NCBI RefSeq assembly: GCF_041435495.1
Contig: NZ_CP108644.1
Coordinates: forward strand, 2,852,001 to 2,916,000
DNA from: Streptomyces sp. NBC_01116
GTDB taxonomy: Bacteria; Actinomycetota; Actinomycetes; Streptomycetales; Streptomycetaceae
Reading direction: 5' to 3'
DNA: 64,000 nucleotides
The position numbers and the translations under genes were made by a program. This document shows, piece after piece, positions 54,058 to 60,846 of this stretch; position 1 is the stretch's first letter, and the number at the start of each line of letters is the position of its first letter. The notes beneath the pieces were generated by a model. It was not told where the DNA came from. It saw only the letters and a program-made list of their open reading frames with translations, and ran no database searches.

Positions 54058-54960
54058 ATGGCTGAATTCCCGAACCTGTCCCGCCGGGGCTTCCTCAACG
54101 GATCGGCTGCCGTGGGCGGCCTCCTCGTCGTTCCCGGCCTCCTCACCGCGTGCAGCAAGACCGACGCCGGCTCCGCGACCGGCGAGGGCGCCCTGGACAA
54201 GCTCCGCAAGCAGGGCTTCGTACGGGTGGCGTACGCGAACGAGGCCCCGTACGGCTACCTGGAGGGCAAGGAGCTCAAGGGCGAGGCCCCGACGCTGCAC
54301 CGGGAGATCTTCAAGGCGCTCGGGGTGGACGAGCTGAAGCCGACGCTCTCCGAGTGGGACGGGCTGATCCCCGGGCTCCAGGCCGGGAAGTACGACGTGG
54401 TCAGCGCGGGCATGGCCATCACCCCGGAGCGCTGCGGCAACGCGATCTTCTCCGAGCCGGAGTTCATCTCGCCGACCGCGCTGATGGTGCGGAAGGGCAA
54501 CCCGAAGAAGATCACCGACCTGGCCTCCGCGAAGGAAGCGGGAATCACCGTCGGCGTGATGTCCGGTGCGGTCGAGGGCAGTTACGCCAAGGGCGCCGGC
54601 ATAGCCGAGGACAGGATCAAGACGCTGCAGAAGCCGCAGGACGGGGCCGACGCCGTCAAGGGCGGCCGGGTCGACGCCTTCCTGCTCACCGGCATCTCGC
54701 TGCGCTGGCTGGCGAAGACCAACCCGGACACCGAGGTCACCGAGGCGTTCGTGCCGGAGCTGGACGGCAAGGAGCAGTTCTCCCCCGGCGGCGCGGTGTT
54801 CCGCAAGGGCAACGAGGACCTGCGGGACTCCTTCAACCGCGAGCTGAAGAAGATCGTGTCGGACCGCTCCCGCTATGTGCAGCTGCTGGAGCCGTACGGC
54901 TTCGGGGAGACGGAGATCCCGCCCGCCGACCTGAAGACGGCGGACCTGTGCGAGGGCTGA
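54058..54960 (+). CDS. ehuB: Ectoine/hydroxyectoine ABC transporter, substrate-binding lipoprotein
   Basis: 300 residues. The N-terminus combines a twin-arginine pattern (LSRRGFLNG) with a lipobox (LLTAC, Cys near 33), so it may be exported by Tat and lipidated. The fold is the amino-acid-binding SBP type, with GFVRVAYANEAPYGYLEG near 60, LIPGLQAGKYDVVSAGMAIT near 103 and a basic C-terminal part. The four-gene order SBP, permease, permease, ATPase and sequence pattern match EhuBCDA of actinomycetes, which takes up compatible solutes. The substrate is inferred. Confidence 0.88.
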   Translation: MAEFPNLSRRGFLNGSAAVGGLLVVPGLLTACSKTDAGSATGEGALDKLRKQGFVRVAYANEAPYGYLEGKELKGEAPTLHREIFKALGVDELKPTLSEWDGLIPGLQAGKYDVVSAGMAITPERCGNAIFSEPEFISPTALMVRKGNPKKITDLASAKEAGITVGVMSGAVEGSYAKGAGIAEDRIKTLQKPQDGADAVKGGRVDAFLLTGISLRWLAKTNPDTEVTEAFVPELDGKEQFSPGGAVFRKGNEDLRDSFNRELKKIVSDRSRYVQLLEPYGFGETEIPPADLKTADLCEG

Positions 54961-54982
54961 CGGGGCGGGCGGGCGCGCGCGC

Positions 54983-55714
54983 ATGAGCGACTTCCTCTCC
55001 CTCCTCGTCGAGGAGTTCCCCAGAGTCCGGTCGGGTCTGTGGGTGACGCTCCAGGCCACGGTCCTGGGCGCACTGCTGGCCGGGGTGCTGGCCTTCGCCC
55101 TCGGGCTGATGGCGGGCAGCCGGCTGTTCCTGGCCCGGGGGGTCTCCCGGGTGGTCGTGGAGTTCTTCCGGGGCACCTCCCTCTACATCCAGCTGTTCTG
55201 GCTCTACTACGCGATGCCGCTGCTGACCGGCTACGAACTGACCCCGGTCGTCTGCGGGGTGGTCGCGTTCGGCCTCAACTTCGGTGCGTACGGCGCGGAA
55301 GTGGTGCGCGGCGCGATCAACTCCGTGCCGCGCGGGCAGTACGAGGCGGCGATCGCGCTCAACCTGAGCCCGAACAGGCGGCTGTGGAAGGTGATCCTAC
55401 CGCAGGCCTGGGTGCAGATGATCCCGAGCTTCACCAACCTGCTGATCCAGCTGCTGAAGGCGACCCCGCTGCTGTGGCTGATCTCCGCCGCCGATCTGAT
55501 GACGGTGATCCAGCAGCTGCGCGACCGTACCGGTGAGACCCTCACCGCCTATCTGACCCTGCTGGCCGCCTACTTCGTCCTGGCCTACGCGCTCACGATG
55601 CTGATGAACCTGCTGGAGCGGAGCGCCAAGCGACGGCTCGGCCTGGACACCGGCGCGAAGAGCCTGTTCAAGAGCCGCAGCGCGTCCACGACCGCCGTGG
55701 GAGGTACCCGGTGA
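54983..55714 (+). CDS. ehuC: Ectoine/hydroxyectoine ABC transporter, permease
   Basis: 243 residues, polar amino-acid permease of the HisM type. Five or so membrane segments; the ATPase-docking loop reads GQYEAAIALNLSPNRRLWKVILPQA near residue 122. FFRGTSLYIQLFWLYYAMP is the usual conserved entrance motif. It ends 4 bp into ehuD, so translation is coupled. Confidence 0.9.
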   Translation: MSDFLSLLVEEFPRVRSGLWVTLQATVLGALLAGVLAFALGLMAGSRLFLARGVSRVVVEFFRGTSLYIQLFWLYYAMPLLTGYELTPVVCGVVAFGLNFGAYGAEVVRGAINSVPRGQYEAAIALNLSPNRRLWKVILPQAWVQMIPSFTNLLIQLLKATPLLWLISAADLMTVIQQLRDRTGETLTAYLTLLAAYFVLAYALTMLMNLLERSAKRRLGLDTGAKSLFKSRSASTTAVGGTR

Positions 55715-56352
55715 ACGGCTTCGACTGGAACGCCGTCGGCGAGTCCCTGCCCCTTCTCCTGGAGGGGTTCAAGGTCACCCTGCTCGCCACGGTGCTCGGC
55801 ACCCTGGTGGCGGCCGTGCTGGGCCTGGCCGTCGCGATGGCCGGACGCGCGCCCAGCAGGTTCGTGACGGTCCCGGTGCGCCTCGTCACGGAGTTCGTCC
55901 GCTCCACCCCGCTGCTGGTCCAACTGGTCGGGGCTGCCGCCCTGTTCAACACGGTGGAGCCGCTGTACATCGGCATCGCCGTGCTGGGCGTCCACTACGC
56001 CGCGTACACCTCCGAGGTCTACCGGGCCGGGATCGACGGCGTGCCGAAGGGCCAGTGGGAGGCGTGCCGCGCGCTGTCGCTGTCGCCCCGGCGCACCTGG
56101 CAGGCCGTGATCCTGCCGCAGGCGGTGCGCAACGTGCTGCCCGCGCTCGGGAACTACGCGATCTCGATGTTCAAGGAGACGCCGTTCCTCGCCGTGATCA
56201 CGGTGCAGGAGATGGTCTTCGAGGCCCGGAAGTACGGGGCCGAGCAGTTCGCGTACACCGAGGTGTTCACCCTCGCCGGCCTGATCTTCCTGGTCGCGAG
56301 CTACCCCACGTCGCTGTTGATGAGAAAGCTGGAGAAGCGCCTTGGCCACTGA
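55711..56352 (+). CDS. ehuD: Ectoine/hydroxyectoine ABC transporter, permease
   Basis: 213 residues from a GTG. A second HisM-type permease, with EFVRSTPLLVQLVGAAALFN near 68 and the docking loop GQWEACRALSLSPRRTWQAVILPQA near 117. It forms a heterodimeric channel with EhuC. It overlaps ehuC by 4 bp and ehuA by 11 bp. Confidence 0.9.
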   Translation: MNGFDWNAVGESLPLLLEGFKVTLLATVLGTLVAAVLGLAVAMAGRAPSRFVTVPVRLVTEFVRSTPLLVQLVGAAALFNTVEPLYIGIAVLGVHYAAYTSEVYRAGIDGVPKGQWEACRALSLSPRRTWQAVILPQAVRNVLPALGNYAISMFKETPFLAVITVQEMVFEARKYGAEQFAYTEVFTLAGLIFLVASYPTSLLMRKLEKRLGH

Positions 56353-57199
56353 ACCCCTCCCCCTGCAGAAGACGGAGTCGCCGGGGCCGGCCGCAGCTCC
56401 CGAGGACGCGGTGCCGGCCACCGCCCGCACGGGTGAGCCGCTGGTGCGGTTCGACAAGGTGGTGAAGCGCTACGGCGACCATGTGGTGCTGGACGAGCTG
56501 GACTTCACCGTGGACCGCGGCGAGCACGTCACGCTGATCGGGCCCAGCGGCTCGGGCAAGACCACGATCCTGCGGCTGCTGATGACGCTGGAGAAGGTCA
56601 GCGGCGGGGTGATCTGGGTCAACGGCGAGCCGTTGACCCACGTACGGGCCCCCGACGGTTCGCTGAAGCCCGCGGGCGAGAAGCAGCTGCGCGCGTCCCG
56701 GAAGAAGATCGGGATGGTCTTCCAGCAGTTCAACCTCTTCCCCAACATGAAGGTGATCGAGAACATCACCGAGGCCCCGGTCAGCGTGCTCGGCAAGAGC
56801 CGCGAGGAGGCCGAGGTGCGGGCCCGGGAGCTGCTGGACCTGGTCGGGCTCTCCGCGAAGGTCGACGCCCACCCCTCGCAGCTCTCCGGCGGCCAGCAGC
56901 AGCGGGTCGCCATCGCCCGCGCCCTGGCGATGGAGCCGGAGATCCTGCTCCTGGACGAGGTGACGTCGGCGCTCGACCCGGAGCTGGTGGCGGGCGTGCT
57001 GGAGCTGCTGGGGGACATCGCCCGGAACACCGACATCACCATGCTCTGCGTGACCCACGAGATGAACTTCGCCCGGGACGTCTCGCAGAAGGTGCTGATG
57101 TTCGACGCGGGACGGGTCGTGGAGTCCGGATCCCCGGAGAAAATCTTCTCCGATCCGTCACACGAACGTACGCGCGAGTTCCTCAACGCGGTGCTGTGA
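56342..57199 (+). CDS. ehuA: Ectoine/hydroxyectoine ABC transporter, ATPase
   Basis: 285 residues from a TTG that overlaps ehuD by 11 bp. Walker A GPSGSGKTT near 68, Q-loop MVFQQFNLFPNMKV, signature LSGGQQQR near 182, Walker B ILLLDEVTSALDPE and switch His in CVTHEMNFARD. It is a polar amino-acid ABC ATPase of the GlnQ/HisP type with a 30-residue N-terminal extension. It energises the importer, and the IclR-type regulator gene follows. Confidence 0.92.
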   Translation: MATEPLPLQKTESPGPAAAPEDAVPATARTGEPLVRFDKVVKRYGDHVVLDELDFTVDRGEHVTLIGPSGSGKTTILRLLMTLEKVSGGVIWVNGEPLTHVRAPDGSLKPAGEKQLRASRKKIGMVFQQFNLFPNMKVIENITEAPVSVLGKSREEAEVRARELLDLVGLSAKVDAHPSQLSGGQQQRVAIARALAMEPEILLLDEVTSALDPELVAGVLELLGDIARNTDITMLCVTHEMNFARDVSQKVLMFDAGRVVESGSPEKIFSDPSHERTREFLNAVL

Positions 57200-57366
57200 C
57201 CTCGCAGTTGCGCTTGCGCCCATGACGCTGGCATATGCCGGACGGGTGCGCCCCAGATGACAGCTCCGGGGCGCGCCCACCGACCCGTCAACTGCCGCCC
57301 CGCGACGGCGTTCCGGCGGCTATCGTGGGGCGAAAGCTTGCGGTCACAACCTGGTAGGGGGACACC

Positions 57367-58125
57367 GTGGCGTTGAAGCCCGAGCCGACCGCGCCGTTCC
57401 ATTCGGTGCAGTACGCCCTGCGCGTGCTCGAAACGGTTTCCAAGCACGGCAACGGCGTGACCGATGCCCAGATCTCCCGCGAGACGGGGCTGCCGACCGG
57501 CCACCTCGCCTCCCTGCTCCTCACGCTGCGCCGCGAGGGATACGTGGAGCAGGTCAGCGACGGCGCGTACGTCATCGGCGCCTCGCTGCTGCTGCTCGGT
57601 TCCGGGGCGGCCCGCCGCCAGGCCCTGGAGGACCGCCTCCAGCACACCCTGAGCGAGCTGCGCGACTCCGTCGGCGCGGCGGTCTACCTCAGCCGCTACG
57701 TCGACGGCGAGGTCAGCGTGCAGCAGGTCGCGGACGGGCCGCTGACCCCGGCGGTCAACGAGTGGGTGGACTTCCGCTCCTCCGCGCACGCCAGCGCGGT
57801 CGGCAAGTGCCTGCTGGCCCAGCTCGACCACGACGGGCGGCGCGACCACATCTCCCGGCACCGGACGGCCCGGCTCACCTCCCGGACGATCACCGACGAG
57901 AAGATCCTCTTCTCCCAGCTGGACGCGCAGTCCGTCACGGTCCCGGTGCTGGATATCCAGGAGTACGCGGTGGGCACCGTCTGCGCGGCCGTGCCGCTGA
58001 CGGCCGGCTCCGCCGCGGGCTGCCTCGCCCTGTCGCTGCCGATCGAGGACGCGCACCGGCTGCGGGCGGCGGCCGACACCCTCAGCCGCCGGGCGGCTCC
58101 GGTCCTGCTGTCGCTGGCTCTGTAG
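57367..58125 (+). CDS. IclR-family transcriptional regulator
   Basis: 252 residues from a GTG. An N-terminal winged helix (about 10-70, SVQYALRVLETVSKHGNGVTDAQISRETGLPTGHLASLLLTL) is followed by the IclR effector domain (about 80-250, SAHASAVGKCLLAQL, TCAAVPL-like TVCAAVPLTAGSAAGCLALSLP). IclR proteins sense small acids or aromatic compounds. It lies 167 bp after ehuA on the same strand, and control of the ehu genes is possible but not shown. Confidence 0.9.
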   Translation: MALKPEPTAPFHSVQYALRVLETVSKHGNGVTDAQISRETGLPTGHLASLLLTLRREGYVEQVSDGAYVIGASLLLLGSGAARRQALEDRLQHTLSELRDSVGAAVYLSRYVDGEVSVQQVADGPLTPAVNEWVDFRSSAHASAVGKCLLAQLDHDGRRDHISRHRTARLTSRTITDEKILFSQLDAQSVTVPVLDIQEYAVGTVCAAVPLTAGSAAGCLALSLPIEDAHRLRAAADTLSRRAAPVLLSLAL

Positions 58126-58209
58126 CGGCCGGGGGCGCCCCCGGAGGGCGGGGCCACGATGGGTGTCATCAGCACCCTTGCGGACCAGGTATTATTTTCG
58201 AGTCAGCAG

Positions 58210-58283
58210 GCGCCGTTAGCTCAGTTGGTTAGAGCAGCTGACTCTTAATCAGCGGGTCCGGGGTTCGAGTCCCTGACGGCGCA
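58210..58283 (+). tRNA. tRNA-Lys (CTT), copy 2
   Basis: Identical base for base to the gene at 46699-46772, including the acceptor, CTT anticodon and T arm. A TATTAT sequence at 58190-58195, 15 bp before the tRNA, is a likely -10 box. CCA is not encoded. Confidence 0.96.
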
Positions 58284-58290
58284 CGACACG

Positions 58291-58325
58291 CAGTGGGCGG
58301 TCTCCTTCACGGAGGCCGCCCACTG
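58291..58325. terminator. Terminator after tRNA-Lys copy 2
   Basis: A 15-bp stem (CAGTGGGCGGTCTCC region and its near-perfect complement, one G-T pair) with a 5-nt loop, 8 bp after the tRNA and before the convergent acyl-CoA synthetase gene. Confidence 0.88.
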
Positions 58326-58338
58326 TGCTTTGCCCAGG

Positions 58339-59991
58339 TCAGAGCGGTCTGCCGTGGTCGGCGTACCGGGCGAGCAGGCCCTCCAGACCCTCGGCGTCCA
58401 GCAGGGCGTACGAGCGGTCGCCGTCCCGGTCCCACCACACCGGGTCCGGGCAGCGGAAGCCCGCCCGGCGCAGCTCCACCCGGTGGATCTTGTTCGTCGC
58501 GGTGACCGGCATCCGGCCGAGGATCCGGACGAACCGGGGAGCCATCTTCGTCCCCAGGTCCGGCTGGGCCCGCAGGAACGCGGCGAAGGCCGCCGGGTCG
58601 AAGACCGCGCCCGCCCGGAGCGCCAAAGCGGCCATCACCTGGTCGCCGGTGACCGGGTCCGGGACGGCGTAGACGGCGGTGGCGGCCGCCTCCTCCCAGC
58701 GGGCCAGAATGTGCTCGATCGTCGCGGCGGCCAGGTTCTCGCTGTCGACGCGGAGCCGGTCGTCCGTGCGGCCGGCGAAGTAGAGGAAGCCGTCGGCGTC
58801 GCGGTAGAAGAGGTCCCCGGTCCAGTACCAGCCGCAGCGGGCCCGCTCCGCGTCCGCCTCCGGGTTGCGCCAGTAGCCCTCGAAGGGCGTCGGGCCCCGG
58901 TTGACCAGCTCGCCGATGGCCTCGTCACCGTTGAGCAGGCGCCCGCCCGGGCCGAAGCGGGCCGGGGCCCGTTCCTCTCCGGTCTCCGGGTCGACGACGG
59001 CGAGGTCGTCGGCGGGGGCGGCCCGGCCGATCGCGCCCGGCGGGGTGCCGGAGGTGCGCTGGATGGCGGCGCCGCCCTCGGAGGAGCCGTATCCCTCCAC
59101 GAGCCGCACCCCGAACCGTTCCCGGAACCGGGCCGCGTCCACCGCGCCGGCCTCGGTCCCGAAGCCGAGGCGCAGCGGGTGGTTCCGGTCGTCCGGGCGC
59201 TCGGGGGTGGCCAGCAGATACTGCACGGCCCGCCCGACGTAGGTGAAGTACGTCGCCCCGTAGGCGCGTACGTCGTCGAGGAAGGCGGAGGCGGAGAAGC
59301 GGGGGCGCAGCGCTATCGCGGCTCCGGCGGCGAGGGCGGGGGCCCAGTCGGCGAGGACCGCGTTGCCGTGGAACATCGGCATGCAGATGTAGTGGACGTC
59401 GTCCGGCCGTACACCGAAGTGTCCGGCGAGCGACGCACCGGCCCCGGCGAGCCGGCCCTGGGTGCAGATCGCGGCCTTGGGCGCGCCGGTGGAGCCGGAG
59501 GTGAAGTAGAGGAGCATACGGCTGTCGCGGCCGACCGGGGCGACGACGGCGTCGCCGGGCCGGGCGCCCGCGTAGGGGGCGAGCAGGGCGGCGTACGCCT
59601 CGGTGTCGGTGACCAGGACCCGTACCCCCGGGAGGTCCAGGCCGTCGAGGAGCGGCAGATGGGCGCGCTCGGTGATCAGGACCGGGGCTTCGGTGTGCAG
59701 GATGTCGCGGGCCAGCTCGGGGCCGCGCCGGGTCGGGTTGATCCCCGCGACGGCGGCCCCGGCCAGGGCCGCCGCGCTGAGCCACAGTGGGAACTCCGGG
59801 GTGTTGTCGAGCAGTACGCCGAGATGCGGCTCACCGCCTCGCGGAAGGAGGTCCGCGAGGAGCGCCGCCCGTGCGGCGGCGCCCTCGACCACCTGGTGAT
59901 GACTGAGCACGGTGGGGCCGTGCTTCAGGGCGGGCCGGTGGTCACCCCATTGACGTCCTACGAGTTCCGCGACGGTGCCGGTGCCTCTCAT
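58339..59991 (-). CDS. AMP-forming acyl-CoA synthetase (FadD/FATP-like)
   Basis: 550 residues. ANL-superfamily enzyme that activates a carboxylic acid with ATP and CoA. The P-loop reads LLYFTSGSTGAPKAA near residue 160, the A5 region EGYGSSEGGAAIQRT near 285, the A7/A8 region WYWTGDLFYRDADGFLYFAGRTDDRLRV near 395-420, and the catalytic lysine near the end in VTATNKIHRVEL. The FLYFAGR/VDSENL pattern is closer to very-long-chain/FATP-type synthetases than to ordinary FadD. No partner genes. It is convergent with the second tRNA-Lys. Confidence 0.92.
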   Translation of the reverse strand: MRGTGTVAELVGRQWGDHRPALKHGPTVLSHHQVVEGAAARAALLADLLPRGGEPHLGVLLDNTPEFPLWLSAAALAGAAVAGINPTRRGPELARDILHTEAPVLITERAHLPLLDGLDLPGVRVLVTDTEAYAALLAPYAGARPGDAVVAPVGRDSRMLLYFTSGSTGAPKAAICTQGRLAGAGASLAGHFGVRPDDVHYICMPMFHGNAVLADWAPALAAGAAIALRPRFSASAFLDDVRAYGATYFTYVGRAVQYLLATPERPDDRNHPLRLGFGTEAGAVDAARFRERFGVRLVEGYGSSEGGAAIQRTSGTPPGAIGRAAPADDLAVVDPETGEERAPARFGPGGRLLNGDEAIGELVNRGPTPFEGYWRNPEADAERARCGWYWTGDLFYRDADGFLYFAGRTDDRLRVDSENLAAATIEHILARWEEAAATAVYAVPDPVTGDQVMAALALRAGAVFDPAAFAAFLRAQPDLGTKMAPRFVRILGRMPVTATNKIHRVELRRAGFRCPDPVWWDRDGDRSYALLDAEGLEGLLARYADHGRPL

Positions 59992-60017
59992 GGCGCCGCA
60001 CGATAACTGAAGGAGCG

Positions 60018-60608
60018 TCAGAACTTAACGTCGGAGCAGGCGTAGAACGCGTTGGGGGTGTCCGCGACGTTCCAGACGGCGAGAATGATGTGCTTGCCGT
60101 TCTTCTGCGTGGGAATCGTGCCCTGGTGGGTCAGGGTCGACGGCGGCTGCTTGTTGCCGTACGGCACCGTCATGAAGGGCTGCGATTCGAGCGCGGCCCG
60201 GGTGAGCGGCTTGGTGGAGTCCCAGCCGTCCTTGGTGATGTAGTAGCGGAAGTCGCTGGTGGAGTGGCGGGCGGTGAACTGCCAGCGGAAGCTGTAGCCC
60301 TGTCCGCCGGTGACCTGGGTGGCGGGCCAGTTGCCGCCACGCGGGTCGTCGAGCTGGGCGAACTGCCCGTTGCCGCCGGCGCAGATCTTGCCGTCCGCCG
60401 GTCCCGCCGCCGGGAAGCCCTTGAGCCCCTCGACGCTCTGCGGCTCCCACTGGATGTTGCCGCAGCCGGTCACCGTGCCGTTGGCACAAAGTTTCTGACG
60501 GCTGATCGGGGAGTCCGTGTAGCCGTGGCTGCTGGCGCTCGTGGTCGCGAGCACCGAGACGCCCGCTATCGCCAGACCGATCACGGCCGCGCTTGCCTTT
60601 TTCCGCAT
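60018..60608 (-). CDS. Secreted AA10 lytic polysaccharide monooxygenase (second copy)
   Basis: 196 residues. A signal peptide of about 27 residues ends in SASS, giving a mature N-terminal His28 (HGYTDSPISRQKLC), the copper ligand. The second brace His is in FTARHSTSDFRYY. It is the same length as the protein at 20171 and similar throughout. The synteny with S. coelicolor suggests a chitin-binding LPMO. Two operator-like sites lie upstream at 60708 and 60748, spaced as in the first copy. Confidence 0.95.
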   Translation of the reverse strand: MRKKASAAVIGLAIAGVSVLATTSASSHGYTDSPISRQKLCANGTVTGCGNIQWEPQSVEGLKGFPAAGPADGKICAGGNGQFAQLDDPRGGNWPATQVTGGQGYSFRWQFTARHSTSDFRYYITKDGWDSTKPLTRAALESQPFMTVPYGNKQPPSTLTHQGTIPTQKNGKHIILAVWNVADTPNAFYACSDVKF

Positions 60609-60707
60609 GGGCTGTCGCTCCTCTAGAACGTGGGGGAGGTTCCATGAGCATTGCTCGACTACTGCGCGCTTGGTACGTGTGCGTGGTGCTGTGCATGCGA
60701 GGTACTG

Positions 60708-60719
60708 CGGTCTAGACCA
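60708..60719. promoter_or_regulatory. DasR-type operator (CGGTCTAGACCA)
   Basis: 11 of 12 bases match the dre core TGGTCTAGACCA. It lies 99 bp upstream of the LPMO start and suggests GlcNAc/chitin-responsive control. Confidence 0.8.
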
Positions 60720-60747
60720 AGTCTTAGATTATTGACGCGGCGTGAAC

Positions 60748-60759
60748 ATGTCCAGACCA
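60748..60759. promoter_or_regulatory. Second operator-like site (ATGTCCAGACCA)
   Basis: Begins exactly 40 bp from the start of the first site, as in the other LPMO promoter. It resembles the 12-bp direct repeat known from Streptomyces chitinase promoters. Confidence 0.6.
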
Positions 60760-60846
60760 ATGAGGGTCATATTCCGGCGGGTCGGCGAACTGCCCCGGAC
60801 CGCCCCCACACCCCTCTCCGACCTCGCACGGCCCTCCCCCGCATCC

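Noticed and set aside
46699-58283. Integrated genetic element between the two tRNA-Lys genes
   Set aside because: No integrase, phage or transfer gene and no attachment-site duplication besides the full tRNA genes; the content matches the conserved core.
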